NCBI RefSeq assembly: GCF_021484805.1
Contig: NZ_CP090557.1
Coordinates: forward strand, 1,562,001 to 1,626,000
From: Tellurirhabdus bombi
GTDB taxonomy: Bacteria; Bacteroidota; Bacteroidia; Cytophagales; Spirosomataceae
Direction of reading: 5' to 3'
Length of the DNA stretch: 64,000 nucleotides
Part shown: piece by piece, positions 34,390 through 44,108 of the stretch
How positions within the stretch are numbered: position 1 is the first letter of the stretch
Layout: each line of letters begins with the position of its first letter
The notes under the pieces: generated by a model
Told to the model about the DNA's origin: nothing
Databases searched by the model: none
What the model saw: the letters and a program-made list of their open reading frames with translations, nothing else
Program-made: the position numbers and the translations under genes

Positions 34390-36819
34390 ATGAAACAATT
34401 CTTCCTTTTACTCATGCTGGCCCTCTGGTCAGGTGGACTTCTCGCCCAATCTGACCAAGCCGGACAAATCACCGGCGTCCTTACGGACTCTACAACGTCC
34501 AAAACAATCCCTTTTGCTACCGTAGCACTCAAAGCCGATGCAAAACTCATCACAGGTACCACAACGGATGGGACCGGAGCTTTTGGGTTAACAAATCTAC
34601 CGTTAGGAAAATATCAACTGGAAATATCTTTCGTAGGCTATCGAACGAAAACAATACCGGTGGTGCTGACCAACTCAAACCCTACCCTGCGTTTAGAAAA
34701 AAATCAATTGACCCCGGAAGATAGAACGCTGGGTGAGGTAACCGTTGTGAGCCAGAAAGCATTGGTGGAGGACAAAGGCGATCGGCTGATCTACAACGCC
34801 GAAAAAGACATTTCCAACGCGGGTGGCACTGCTGCTGACGTACTACGAAAAGTGCCGACCCTGAGCGTTGATTTAAACGGAAATGTTCAAATGCGGGGAA
34901 ACAGTAACCTCAAAGTGCTGATCAATGGGAAACCGTCCGCCATGATGGCCCGTAACCTGGCCGATGCCCTGAAGCAGATGCCCGCCAATACGATCAAATC
35001 GATTGAAGTCATTACTAGTCCGGGTGCCAAGTACGACGCAGAAGGCTCGGCTGGGGTTATTAACATCATTACCAAAAAAGCCTTGCAGGGATTCAATGGT
35101 TCCGTCAATGCCACCGCCGGTAACTTTAACCGCGGCTTAGGGACTAATCTGGCGTTAAAGAAAAAGAAATGGGGGCTGTCGCTGGCTGCCAACGGCTACC
35201 AATACCGGAATATTCGGGATATACAGACAAACCGGACAACGTTGCTGGATGGAAAGCCAGTTAATATATTGTCCCAAATCAGTACGGGAGACAATACCGG
35301 GACCGGTGGCTATGGCGAGATGAGTATTGATTATGACCCCGATTCAACCAGCCGTATCAACTTTGCGGCCAATGTTTGGGGAGGGAATTTCCCAAACGAT
35401 AGCCGAGTGTTTAATAACCTGACCGATCCGGCGGGAGTTAGCTTGCAGGCGTTTCGGAATGACATTCGCTTTCGTAATCCCTATGGAAACGGACAGCTTG
35501 ATTTGGGGTATACCAAGACATTTAAGAAGCCAGAGCAGGAGTTCTCGTTCTTGACCCAATTCAGCCTGATGCCTGATAATTACTTCTACGATACAGACCG
35601 GTATTCCTTATCCGAGCAACTTTTGTTACGGCAGCATAGCACCAATTATAGCCGTAACAAGGAATATACGCTGCAAACTGATTATACCCACCCATTTACA
35701 CGGAAAGGAGCGAAAGATACCACAAGCTTTAAACTGGAAGTCGGCGCGAAGGCCATTCTGCGTGACATCGGCAGCGAATACCGGGTTGAAGAATTAAGAG
35801 ACGCTGAGAAGGGCTGGATTGTAGACCCCACTCAGGCAAATGATTTTGATTATACACAGAACGTTTACTCCGGTTACACAGCGCTACGGATGGAGACTAA
35901 AAGAAAATGGAGCCTTAACGCCGGTGCACGCTTTGAGCATACGGATATTCGAGGCAATTTTTTAACGACGAAAACGGCTCTAGCCAGTCAGTATAACAAT
36001 CTTATTCCTAGCGTAACTCTGTCCAAGGGCCTCAAAACACATACGCTGAAAGTTAGCTATACGCAACGCATTCAGCGGCCTCAAATCTGGTATCTGAATC
36101 CTTGGCTCAACGCCAGCGATCCTAAAAACCTACAGACGGGTAATCCTTACCTGGATCCGGAAGTGAGCCACGCCACAGAACTGTCTCATAGTGTAACCAC
36201 AAAAAAAGGCGTATCGATCAATTCGGCACTTTACTGGCGGCAGACGGATAATGCGATTGAGTTTCTGTCAACGGTTGATTCTACGGGTGTATCGCTTGTG
36301 AAGCCCCAAAATATAGCCCAGCGGAAAGCGTACGGACTGAACATAAATTTATCCGGGCAAATCAATAAAAACTGGACTATGAACGGCGGTAGCGATCTAC
36401 GCTATATCGATTTGTATAGTCCGGCCCTCAAACAGGGCAACAGCGGTATGATTTGGAATGTTAATTTCAATAGCACGTATAAATTGCCTAATAATTACAC
36501 CTTGCAGGCAAACGGGAGCTATGGTTCGGGCTGGATCAGCTTACAAGGGACCAATTCAGGATTTTACTGGTACGGATTCTCGGCGAAACGCGAGTTCTGG
36601 GACAAAAAAGCTAGCTTAACGTTAGGAGTAAACAATCCCTTCAGCCGGGGGATACGGCAAACGGCAACTGAATCGGCACCATCTTTTAGGAGCGAGGGCC
36701 GTTACTTCTTTGTTAACCGCTCGGCTCGCCTTACGTTCGAATGGCGATTTGGTCAGATGAATGCCGGGGGTAGCAAGCAAAGCAAGAAAATAAGCAACGA
36801 CGATAGGGGAGGCCGGTAA
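34390..36819 (+). CDS. Outer-membrane beta-barrel protein with CarbD and plug domains
   Basis: An 809-residue protein of the outer membrane beta-barrel family (OMP_b-brl_3 type). The ATG at 34390 gives a signal peptide MKQFFLLLMLALWSGGLLAQ; the open frame runs 28 residues further upstream. A carboxypeptidase-regulatory-like domain (about 27-115, ITGVLTDSTTSKTIPFATVAL) leads into a TonB plug-like segment with VLRKVPTLSVDLNGNVQMRGNSNLKVLINGKP and GSAGVINIITKK. A barrel follows with THTLKVSYTQRIQRPQIWYLNPW. Such proteins are TonB-receptor relatives of unknown ligand. The gene converges with the serine hydrolase gene, with one base between the stop codons. Confidence 0.88.
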   Translation: MKQFFLLLMLALWSGGLLAQSDQAGQITGVLTDSTTSKTIPFATVALKADAKLITGTTTDGTGAFGLTNLPLGKYQLEISFVGYRTKTIPVVLTNSNPTLRLEKNQLTPEDRTLGEVTVVSQKALVEDKGDRLIYNAEKDISNAGGTAADVLRKVPTLSVDLNGNVQMRGNSNLKVLINGKPSAMMARNLADALKQMPANTIKSIEVITSPGAKYDAEGSAGVINIITKKALQGFNGSVNATAGNFNRGLGTNLALKKKKWGLSLAANGYQYRNIRDIQTNRTTLLDGKPVNILSQISTGDNTGTGGYGEMSIDYDPDSTSRINFAANVWGGNFPNDSRVFNNLTDPAGVSLQAFRNDIRFRNPYGNGQLDLGYTKTFKKPEQEFSFLTQFSLMPDNYFYDTDRYSLSEQLLLRQHSTNYSRNKEYTLQTDYTHPFTRKGAKDTTSFKLEVGAKAILRDIGSEYRVEELRDAEKGWIVDPTQANDFDYTQNVYSGYTALRMETKRKWSLNAGARFEHTDIRGNFLTTKTALASQYNNLIPSVTLSKGLKTHTLKVSYTQRIQRPQIWYLNPWLNASDPKNLQTGNPYLDPEVSHATELSHSVTTKKGVSINSALYWRQTDNAIEFLSTVDSTGVSLVKPQNIAQRKAYGLNINLSGQINKNWTMNGGSDLRYIDLYSPALKQGNSGMIWNVNFNSTYKLPNNYTLQANGSYGSGWISLQGTNSGFYWYGFSAKREFWDKKASLTLGVNNPFSRGIRQTATESAPSFRSEGRYFFVNRSARLTFEWRFGQMNAGGSKQSKKISNDDRGGR

Positions 36820-36820
36820 T

Positions 36821-37933
36821 CTACTGCGTTAAATCATGCAGTGCCCATACGTCAATCAGCGGCGCTGTTTCTGAGGCAACGCGAATGGTGGTTAGTACTT
36901 CCTCGAAAGGAGCAGTGTTATCGGCCAGGTTAGAAAACAGCACAATGGTTGTCTTCTTCGCCGGAACTCGCACCACAAACGTGCTAAACCCAGATGTGCT
37001 CCCCGAATGAAAATACTCAGCCGTGTTTTCGTCGGGATGGTACTGAAACCAACCCAGTCCGTAAGAGGCTTGTTCTGTATTTTCAATAGGATAACTAATA
37101 CGCTCAAAAGCGGCGGTAAGATCAAGAAGCGTATTGTCTTCTAAGGCCTTGCACCACTTTTGGTAATCGATTAAGGACGTATAGATACAGCCATCGCCTT
37201 TGGTTCCACTGGTGACGCTCTGATCGGCTGGCACGACTTCATCTTCTTTCTCGCCCGGTGCATACCCCATTGCCCTATTTGGAATAATGCCTTTGGGAGG
37301 ATCATAAAGGGTCGTTTGCTTCATGCCTAGAGGGTCAAAAATGGTCTGACGAATAAAGGATAAATAAGGCTGGCCAGAAACTTTTTCGACCACCTGCTCC
37401 AACACACAGAACGCAGAATTGCTATACCGAAAAGAGGTGCCCGGTTCAAAGTAAGTGCTGTCCAGCGGCTTGAGCAATTGAACCACTTCAGCATCAAAAA
37501 TCTGGTTTTTTCGCTTGGGTGGGAGCAGGGTTTCGTAATCAACCAGACCAGACCTATGCGTTAGCAGGTGCCGAAGCGTTACTTTCTGACCTACCTTGGA
37601 ATTAAAATCCGGGAAAAATCGGAGCAGGTTATCCTCAACAGACAGCTTTTTTTGTTTCTCTAACAGCAAAATGCACATGGCCGTAAACTGCTTGGAAACC
37701 GACGCCATCCGGAAATTCGTCGCCGGAGTAACGCCCGTTGCTTTAGCTAAATTAGCGGAGCCGTACCCTTTCTGGTAGATTATTTTCCCGTCAATCTGGA
37801 CAAACAAAGCCCCTCCCGGTGATTTGGCCGGGAAGTGGCGACTCATTACGGAATCTAATTCAGTCTTCAACGATTGAGCGTAGGCAGATAAAGTAGCACA
37901 AAGCAGGCTTATGGCTAATACAACGGATTTCAT
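36821..37933 (-). CDS. Secreted serine hydrolase (beta-lactamase class C fold)
   Basis: A 370-residue protein of the serine beta-lactamase/esterase/D-aminopeptidase superfamily. The start at 37933 gives the signal peptide MKSVVLAISLLCATLSAYAQ and an 8-nt gap to the symporter gene; the longer open frame starts at 37948 and would overlap it. The nucleophile motif S-x-x-K is S78-VSK81, the Y-x-N motif is Y170-SN172, and the third box is HSGSTSGF. The family includes penicillin-binding esterases and peptidases, so beta-lactam resistance should not be assumed. It is probably co-transcribed with the symporter and GH43 genes upstream. Confidence 0.88.
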   Translation of the reverse strand: MKSVVLAISLLCATLSAYAQSLKTELDSVMSRHFPAKSPGGALFVQIDGKIIYQKGYGSANLAKATGVTPATNFRMASVSKQFTAMCILLLEKQKKLSVEDNLLRFFPDFNSKVGQKVTLRHLLTHRSGLVDYETLLPPKRKNQIFDAEVVQLLKPLDSTYFEPGTSFRYSNSAFCVLEQVVEKVSGQPYLSFIRQTIFDPLGMKQTTLYDPPKGIIPNRAMGYAPGEKEDEVVPADQSVTSGTKGDGCIYTSLIDYQKWCKALEDNTLLDLTAAFERISYPIENTEQASYGLGWFQYHPDENTAEYFHSGSTSGFSTFVVRVPAKKTTIVLFSNLADNTAPFEEVLTTIRVASETAPLIDVWALHDLTQ

Positions 37934-37941
37934 GCTGCAAT

Positions 37942-39579
37942 CTACCAAAACACGCTATACAATACGGCCAGGATGCTTAAAATCAGCGCTGAGGTTATTA
38001 TGAAGGAAGGCGAAACCCGAAATAATCGCTTGTCAATCGTTAACCCCTTTTCGTTATTGACGCTAGCGGGATCAGTAAGTGTCACGCCGATCATGAGCAG
38101 TACATCCAGGCAGAAAACCCACATAGTTCGGTGGAGGAATGGAATTTCGTCTGCCTGAACGCCAACCAGATTCATTACTTCTGGCCAGAATTTAAGTAGA
38201 ACCGAAAGCGGAATACTCAAAATAGCTGCCGTCAAAGCGGCCCGTGTGGTGGTGCGCTTCCAGAAGAATCCCAACAGGAAAATGGCAAAAACACCCGGCG
38301 AAACGAAATTCGTATATTCCTGAATGTATTGGTAAACCTGGTCAAAGGAACGCAGCATCGGCGCGATAAAAATGGCGATCACAAAGGCTACCACCACCGC
38401 GTAACGCCCTACTCGCACCAGCTTTTTTTCGGAGGCATCTTTATCGATAAATTTCTTGTAGATGTCGAGCGTGAAGATAGTCGAGATACTGTTGCATTTA
38501 CCAGCCAGCGAGGCAACAACAGCTGCTGTCAGCGCAGCGAAAGCCAGCCCTTTCATGCCTTCTGGCAACAAATTCATCAAAACGGGATAAGCATTGTCTG
38601 GACGAACCAGCCCGTTCGCACCCGTCATGGCCTCCTGAAAAATACCGTTTTTGAAAAGGACGTACGCCGAGATGCCGGGAATAACCACAATCAGGGGAAT
38701 CAGTAACTTCAGGAAGGCGGCGAAAAGAATTCCGCTTCGGGCCGTTTTCAAATCGGCACCCAAAGCGCGTTGCACGATGTATTGATTACATCCCCAATAG
38801 GAAAAATTATTGATCCACATGCCTCCCGTGACCAAAGCCATACCCGGTAATTCGTTGTAATGCGGGTGGCCCTTGGGCAAATACATGTGAAAATGCGTAT
38901 CTGCTTCCTTCCGTAGCGAGAGGATTCCATTCCAAACGCCAGAAACACCTACTTTATCCGCGACAAGGTCCAAGGCCAAGTAGGTCACTACTAAACCGCC
39001 AACAATTAACACAACTACTTGAACCACATCGGTATAGCCAATTACTTTCATGCCGCCCAGCGTAATGAAAATTGCAAAAAGTGCAAGCCCAATGGTACAG
39101 GTTGTAAACGAAATGCCCGCCAGCGACTCGATAGCTACGGCACCCAAATACAGAATAGACGTTAAATTGACTAGCACGTAAACTACCAGCCAGAAGATGG
39201 CTAGAATGGTACTCACCGTATCGTTATACCGCTGCGCTAAAAATTGCGGCATGGTATAGATGCGGTTGCTTAAGTAAATCGGAATGAAATAAACCGCAAC
39301 CACAATGAGCGTTGCGGCGGCAAACCATTCGTAGGAGGAAATGGCCAGTCCCATGGCAAAGCCCGATCCGGCCATGCCAATAAAGTGTTCGGCAGAAATG
39401 TTGGAGGCAATGAGGGAAGCACCGATTGCCCACCAGGTTAGTGAACCTTCAGCCAGAAAGAAGTCTTTTGTATCAGTTTCTTTGTTTTTCCGACGGCGAT
39501 AAACCCAATAGCCGTAGCCGGATACGAGAATGAAATAAAGTAGAAACACCGCGTAGTCAGCGGGTTGTAAATGATTCAT
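37942..39579 (-). CDS. Sodium/solute symporter (SGLT-like)
   Basis: A 545-residue SSS-family transporter with about 14 membrane helices. It begins ADYAVFLLYFILVSGYGYW and has the family signature regions FFLAEGSLTWWAIGASLIASNISAEHFIGMAGSG and GMWINNFSYWGCNQYIVQRAL. These match vSGLT-like sugar carriers of Bacteroidota, so Na+-driven uptake of a monosaccharide is likely. It lies 90 nt downstream of the GH43 gene on the same strand, suggesting import of sugars the hydrolase releases (inference). Confidence 0.9.
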   Translation of the reverse strand: MNHLQPADYAVFLLYFILVSGYGYWVYRRRKNKETDTKDFFLAEGSLTWWAIGASLIASNISAEHFIGMAGSGFAMGLAISSYEWFAAATLIVVAVYFIPIYLSNRIYTMPQFLAQRYNDTVSTILAIFWLVVYVLVNLTSILYLGAVAIESLAGISFTTCTIGLALFAIFITLGGMKVIGYTDVVQVVVLIVGGLVVTYLALDLVADKVGVSGVWNGILSLRKEADTHFHMYLPKGHPHYNELPGMALVTGGMWINNFSYWGCNQYIVQRALGADLKTARSGILFAAFLKLLIPLIVVIPGISAYVLFKNGIFQEAMTGANGLVRPDNAYPVLMNLLPEGMKGLAFAALTAAVVASLAGKCNSISTIFTLDIYKKFIDKDASEKKLVRVGRYAVVVAFVIAIFIAPMLRSFDQVYQYIQEYTNFVSPGVFAIFLLGFFWKRTTTRAALTAAILSIPLSVLLKFWPEVMNLVGVQADEIPFLHRTMWVFCLDVLLMIGVTLTDPASVNNEKGLTIDKRLFRVSPSFIITSALILSILAVLYSVFW

Positions 39580-39669
39580 CAGAAGGAAGGATTTAGGCTA
39601 AAACAATGCAAAATAGACTAATTTTTATTCAAAACTTTATACGTGATGCCGAACCGAAGAGTAAATAAA

Positions 39670-41403
39670 CTATTTGTAGACTTCATCCGACCCGGTGTAA
39701 TCGAACCAGTCGAAGTGAGCCTTATTGGTTGACGTTTTGCCCAGTGAGGTAGCATACAAGGCGTAGAGGCAGCCGACGAAGCCGCCCGCCTCCTTCGTGC
39801 TCAAAAATTTGGCCTCTACTTTGTCCTTCAACAGTGTCCAGCTTGTGGGCTGAAGCGCGTAAAAGAACGAATACGTATCGCCCTTCGCTTCAATTTTCAA
39901 GAATAATGGACTTGGTGCCGCGCTTTCTTTTGGGAGGTTCTGCGTAGCCAATAACTCCATTTGATTGGGTGGCATACCATTCGCTGATCGGTAAAGCTGC
40001 ACAACTGGCTGACCAGCTTCAATGGATTTGCACAGAAAATAGAAATGCTCCTCGTTTTGAAAAATCAGCATACCAACCTTTTCGTTGGCTGAAGTGGGCG
40101 AGAACTGAAACGACGTACTGGCTGAGCCGAAAAGGTGCTGCTGGCGACGTCCGATAAAGCTCGGGTTGATTTTCTGAGAGCAATCTTCGGGACGAACCTC
40201 AACGGTTAGGTGACCCGCTTTTTCAGCTAAGCTATACCAGCTTGTCCGCGGATTTCTAAGAAAAAGCCAGTCCCAATCTAGCTTGGGTTTATCAAAATTA
40301 TCCCTGATCTGAAAATTACCGTTAGTGGGCTTGGCTGGTTTTAGCGCCGCAGCCAACTTGGGAGCAGGGTAGCGGTATTGAACTACTTCGTGATCTGGGT
40401 TAATGATGGGCCAGCCATCTTTCCACCGTATCGGAGCCAGAAAGGTTTCGCGGCCCGTATTGTAATAATCTTGGTCGAAAGGCTTGTATGGGCGACAACC
40501 CAAAAAGACAGCCCACCAGTCGCCATTGGGAAGCTGCACCAAGTCGGCATGGCCCGTTGAGGTAATTGGCCAATTGCGATTTTGGTCTAGTTTTCTCTGC
40601 GTCAGAATGGGATTGTGCTCGTAAGGAACGTAGGGGCCAGTAACCTGCCGACTGCGAAATGCAACCTGCGAATGATCGTAACCTGTACCGCCCTGGGCGG
40701 CAATCAGGTAATAGAAACCGTCTTTTTTGAAAATATGAGGTCCCTCAATCCAGCTTGGTTTTTTGCTGATGTCGGTGCCTCCATTAACCAAAATTGTTTC
40801 CTCACCCGTTACGGCTAGCTGCTGTACGTCAAAAGCATACATTCGAATGGTGCGGTGACCGTCGTAAAGCGGCTTATTATCGGGTGGAATGCTGTTGTAG
40901 ATCAAGTAAGCTTTGCCATTGTCGTCAAAAAATAGAGACGGATCAATGCCATTTACCTGCGGTAACCAAATTGGATCGGACCAGGGACCCGCCGGATTTC
41001 GGGAAGTGACAATGAAATTACCCTTGCCATCGACCAGGGTGCAGGTAACGTAAAAAGTCCCTTTATGATACCGGATGGTAGGCGCAAAAATACCTCTTGA
41101 TACGCCCAAACCGTCAAAGTTAAACTGATCCAAGCGGCTTTGAACATTGCTAATTTGCTTCCAATTGACTAAATCAGTACTCTGAAAAATAGGCAGGGCG
41201 GGGTAATAAGCAAAGGTGGAATTAACCAGGTAATAATTGTTCCCAACCCGGCAAATACTAGGATCGGGATAAAAACCGGCCAGAATTGGATTTTGATATT
41301 GTTTAACTACCTGAGGCAAAGCCTGCTGGTTTAGCGCAAAATAGAAACAAAGGAAGAAAGCAAAGACGGCTTTTTTAGGCGAAAAAAAAGGGGCTACTTT
41401 CAT
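39670..41403 (-). CDS. Secreted GH43 glycoside hydrolase
   Basis: A 577-residue GH43 enzyme, probably a beta-xylosidase or alpha-L-arabinofuranosidase. The N-terminal signal region (KKAVFAFFLCFYFALNQQALPQ) is followed by the five-bladed propeller. The base Asp is D47 (FYPDPSICR), the modulating Asp is in NGIDPSLFFDDNGKAYL, and the acid Glu is in WIEGPHIFKKDGFYYL. A C-terminal beta-sandwich (about 355-570, with LDWDWLFLRNPRTSWYSL) fits the GH43 C2 domain common in beta-xylosidases. Without its own lipobox it is likely periplasmic. It precedes the symporter gene. Confidence 0.9.
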   Translation of the reverse strand: MKVAPFFSPKKAVFAFFLCFYFALNQQALPQVVKQYQNPILAGFYPDPSICRVGNNYYLVNSTFAYYPALPIFQSTDLVNWKQISNVQSRLDQFNFDGLGVSRGIFAPTIRYHKGTFYVTCTLVDGKGNFIVTSRNPAGPWSDPIWLPQVNGIDPSLFFDDNGKAYLIYNSIPPDNKPLYDGHRTIRMYAFDVQQLAVTGEETILVNGGTDISKKPSWIEGPHIFKKDGFYYLIAAQGGTGYDHSQVAFRSRQVTGPYVPYEHNPILTQRKLDQNRNWPITSTGHADLVQLPNGDWWAVFLGCRPYKPFDQDYYNTGRETFLAPIRWKDGWPIINPDHEVVQYRYPAPKLAAALKPAKPTNGNFQIRDNFDKPKLDWDWLFLRNPRTSWYSLAEKAGHLTVEVRPEDCSQKINPSFIGRRQQHLFGSASTSFQFSPTSANEKVGMLIFQNEEHFYFLCKSIEAGQPVVQLYRSANGMPPNQMELLATQNLPKESAAPSPLFLKIEAKGDTYSFFYALQPTSWTLLKDKVEAKFLSTKEAGGFVGCLYALYATSLGKTSTNKAHFDWFDYTGSDEVYK

Positions 41404-41451
41404 GAAGACTTATTTTACTGGACTCATTGCATTTAGGTGGGCTGAAATTAT

Positions 41452-41485
41452 AAAAAAAGAGCCGGAAAGCTTCGCTTCCGGCTCT
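41452..41485 (-). terminator. Terminator of the accB-accC operon
   Basis: Arms AGAGCCGGAA (41458-41467) and TTCCGGCTCT (41476-41485) enclose 8 nt. On the minus strand the stem is followed by a T-run (seven A at 41452-41458 on the plus strand). It ends the leftward accC message. Confidence 0.85.
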
Positions 41486-41513
41486 TCTCATCCAATAGCT
41501 TGGACTAAATAAA

Positions 41514-42857
41514 TTACAAAGTGCTAAAGTCAAATCCTTCCAAAAAGGCGGTTGTAAACTCACCCGACTGGAATTTTGGATCGTCCATCAATTTGATATG
41601 GAAAGGAATCGTTGTTTTGATACCTTCGATCACGAACTCCTGTAAAGCCCGCTTCATCCGCGTAATAACTTCCTCTCGCGACTGACCAGAAACAATTAGT
41701 TTGGCAATCATGGAGTCATAATTAGGGGGGATCGTGTAGCCGCTGTAAACGTGGCTATCAATGCGAACCCCGTGGCCGCCGGGGAAGTGAAGGTTCGTGA
41801 TTTTGCCGGGTGATGGGCGGAAACCGTTTGCGGGGTCTTCGGCGTTGATTCGGCACTCCATCGAATAGAGCTTTGGCGTATAGCTCCGACCCGAAATAGG
41901 TACGCCGGCTGCTACCTTAATTTGTTCCTTAATCAGGTCGAAATCCGTTACTTCTTCCGTAATCGGGTGCTCTACCTGAATCCGGGTATTCATCTCCATA
42001 AAAAAGAACTCCCCGTGCTTATCGACCAGGAATTCAATGGTTCCGGCTCCTTCGTAACCGATCGCGGAAGCGCCTTTGATGGCGGCTTCTCCCATTCTTT
42101 CGCGAAGTTCTGGCGAGATGATCGGCGAAGGCGTTTCTTCTACTAATTTCTGGTGACGACGCTGAATCGAACAATCGCGTTCGGACAAGTGACAAACCTT
42201 ACCGTACTGATCACCCACAATCTGAATCTCGATGTGGCGGGGTTCTTCAACGAACTTTTCCAGATAAAGACCATCGTTGCCAAAAGCGGCTCCGGCTTCC
42301 ATGCGGGCGTCGAACCACGCTTTTTCGAAGTCAGCTTCGCCCTTGATGATCCGCATACCACGGCCACCACCACCGGCTGTTGCCTTAACAATAACCGGAT
42401 AGCCCATACCAGCCGCCAATTGCTTTCCTTCCTCAAGCGATTCGAGAAGGCCTTCGGAGCCAGGAATGACCGGTACGCCCGCCATTTTCATGGTTGCTTT
42501 AGCCGTGGCCTTGTCGCCCATGGAGTTGATTTGCTCAGCCGTAGCACCAATAAACTTGATGCCGTAATCCGCGCAAATTTGCGAAAACTCAGCGTTTTCT
42601 GACAGAAAACCGTAGCCTGGATGGATGGCATCGGCACCGGTTACTTCAGCGGCTGAAATGATATTTGGAATATTGAGGTAAGACTGACGACTAATTGGCG
42701 GACCGATACAAACGGCCTCATCGGCAAACCGAACATGCAAGCTGTCGCGATCGGCTGTCGAATAAACCGCAACCGTTTTGATGCCCATTTCGCGGCATGT
42801 CCGGATGATGCGTAGAGCAATCTCTCCCCGATTGGCGATTAATATTTTCTTGAACAT
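41514..42857 (-). CDS. accC: Acetyl-CoA carboxylase, biotin carboxylase subunit
   Basis: A 447-residue AccC, which carboxylates biotin on AccB with ATP and bicarbonate, the first half-reaction of malonyl-CoA synthesis. The start at 42857 gives the standard [17 protein letters not shown]; the open frame extends 23 residues upstream into a repeat-rich gap and is rejected. The ATP-grasp domain has the glycine-rich loop [26 protein letters not shown] and [17 protein letters not shown] with catalytic residues. Length equals the family norm. It follows accB after an 80-nt gap with a hairpin, and ends at an intrinsic terminator. Confidence 0.96.
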   Translation of the reverse strand: MFKKILIANRGEIALRIIRTCREMGIKTVAVYSTADRDSLHVRFADEAVCIGPPISRQSYLNIPNIISAAEVTGADAIHPGYGFLSENAEFSQICADYGIKFIGATAEQINSMGDKATAKATMKMAGVPVIPGSEGLLESLEEGKQLAAGMGYPVIVKATAGGGGRGMRIIKGEADFEKAWFDARMEAGAAFGNDGLYLEKFVEEPRHIEIQIVGDQYGKVCHLSERDCSIQRRHQKLVEETPSPIISPELRERMGEAAIKGASAIGYEGAGTIEFLVDKHGEFFFMEMNTRIQVEHPITEEVTDFDLIKEQIKVAAGVPISGRSYTPKLYSMECRINAEDPANGFRPSPGKITNLHFPGGHGVRIDSHVYSGYTIPPNYDSMIAKLIVSGQSREEVITRMKRALQEFVIEGIKTTIPFHIKLMDDPKFQSGEFTTAFLEGFDFSTL

Positions 42858-42876
42858 AATGAGTGAAAGAGCAAAA

Positions 42877-42927
42877 GGTGAAAGAGCGAAAGAGTAAGTT
42901 GTTTTCTCACTCTTTCGCTCTTTCACC
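42877..42927. repeat. GAAAGAG heptad repeats forming a 19-bp perfect hairpin
   Basis: Arms GGTGAAAGAGCGAAAGAGT (42877-42895) and its exact inverse (42909-42927) flank a 13-nt loop. The arm is itself built from a 7-nt unit (GNGAAAG), and another unit copy stands at 42861-42872. It fills the accB-accC gap and may act as an attenuator, a processing site or a dispersed repeat. Confidence 0.75.
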
Positions 42928-42937
42928 CTCTCATTCT

Positions 42938-43420
42938 TTAAATAGGTTCGACAAGGAACAATGGCTGATCGTATTCTACCGGGGTAGCATTTTCAACGAG
43001 CACTTTAACGATACGGCCAGAAACTTCCGACTCGATTTCGTTGAAGAGTTTCATCGCTTCGATGATACAAACTACTTTGCCCGTTTTTACTTCGTCGCCA
43101 ATTTCTACAAAAGAAGGCGTCTCCGGATTGGCCGAGCGGTAGAAAGTACCAATCATAGGCGACTTGATTGTTACGTATTTTGACTCATCAGCTTTAGCAG
43201 GAGCAGCGGGGGGTAAAGCAGGAGCTGAAGCTGGGGCAGGGCTTGACGCTGCAACGGGTTGAGCGGCTGGCAATAGCGCTGGTGCTGGAGTAGAAGTTGA
43301 TACGGTAGCCTGGCCAGAACGTTTAACGCTGATCTTGAGGTCGTTAGTTTCAACATGCACTTCGTCCAGACCGGATTGTGCAATAAAGTCGATGAGTTTT
43401 TGAATATCTCTGATTTCCAT
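42938..43420 (-). CDS. accB: Biotin carboxyl carrier protein of acetyl-CoA carboxylase
   Basis: A 160-residue AccB. The N-terminal region ([25 protein letters not shown]) is followed by an Ala/Pro-rich flexible linker (about 41-76) and the biotinyl domain (about 82-160). The biotinylated lysine is K124 in the [10 protein letters not shown] motif, with Leu in place of the usual Met after Lys. It carries CO2 from AccC to the carboxyltransferase. It lies between efp and accC on the same strand, in the usual accB-accC order. Confidence 0.96.
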   Translation of the reverse strand: MEIRDIQKLIDFIAQSGLDEVHVETNDLKISVKRSGQATVSTSTPAPALLPAAQPVAASSPAPASAPALPPAAPAKADESKYVTIKSPMIGTFYRSANPETPSFVEIGDEVKTGKVVCIIEAMKLFNEIESEVSGRIVKVLVENATPVEYDQPLFLVEPI

Positions 43421-43488
43421 AGGAATTGGTCAAGAGTAAGTTTTTAGCCAGGCATTTAAGGTAATACACAGCCGAAAATTTACTGCTA

Positions 43489-44052
43489 TTATTTTACTCG
43501 TTCTACGTAATCGTATGTACGTGTATCAACGCGAATTTTGTCACCTTGTTCAATGAACAAAGGAACCATGATGGTTGCTCCCGTGGCTACTTCCACTTTT
43601 TTCTTTGGGCTGTTGGCTGTATCGCCCCGAATACCTGGTTCGGAGTACGTTACTTCCAATTCCACAAAAGCGGGAAGTTCACAGGAAAGCGGCGTCTCTG
43701 TCTCGGCATTAATCAGAATCTCAACTTCCTGGCCTTCTTTCATCAGATCGGCAGCACTAACCAGTTTTTCACTCAGGTTGATCTGGTCAAAGGTTTCGTT
43801 GTCCATGAAGTTGAAACCAGCTTCATCTTTGTACAGAAACTGAAACTTCCGGCGTTCTACGCGAACAGGAAGAATAGTAACCCCTGAGTTAAAGGTATTA
43901 TCAAGAACTTTGCCTGACGTGAGGCTTTTCAGTTTCGTACGGACGAAAGCAGCGCCTTTGCCCGGCTTGACATGCTGAAATTCAACTATCTGGAACAAGT
44001 CATGGTTGAAGTTAATGACTAATCCATTTCGAATGTCTGCGGTCGTTGCCAT
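43489..44052 (-). CDS. efp: Translation elongation factor P
   Basis: A 187-residue EF-P, which binds between the P and E sites and relieves stalling at proline runs. The N-terminal KOW-like domain ends in the tip loop HVKPGKGAAF, with K32 at the position modified in other bacteria. Two OB-fold domains follow (VERRKFQFLYKDEAGFNFMDNETFDQI; LELEVTYSEPGIRGDTANSPKKKVEVATGA resembles VELEVTYSEPG here). No epmA-like gene is visible nearby, so modification state is open. The gap to fabH is 56 nt. Confidence 0.95.
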   Translation of the reverse strand: MATTADIRNGLVINFNHDLFQIVEFQHVKPGKGAAFVRTKLKSLTSGKVLDNTFNSGVTILPVRVERRKFQFLYKDEAGFNFMDNETFDQINLSEKLVSAADLMKEGQEVEILINAETETPLSCELPAFVELEVTYSEPGIRGDTANSPKKKVEVATGATIMVPLFIEQGDKIRVDTRTYDYVERVK

Positions 44053-44108
44053 AAATTTTTGAACTATGATTATTCAGTTTAGATAGATTAACTTCGATTA
44101 CGAGCTCA

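Noticed and set aside
36821-37933. A beta-lactam resistance gene
   Set aside because: The S-x-x-K and Y-x-N motifs are shared by esterases and peptidases of the same fold, and the sugar-uptake neighbours favour another role.
42153-42602. A 149-codon plus-strand frame inside accC
   Set aside because: It lies fully antisense to conserved accC and has a composition explained by that gene's codons.
43201-43300. Low-complexity Ala/Pro-coding stretch as a tandem repeat element
   Set aside because: It is the normal flexible linker of AccB between its N-terminal region and biotinyl domain.
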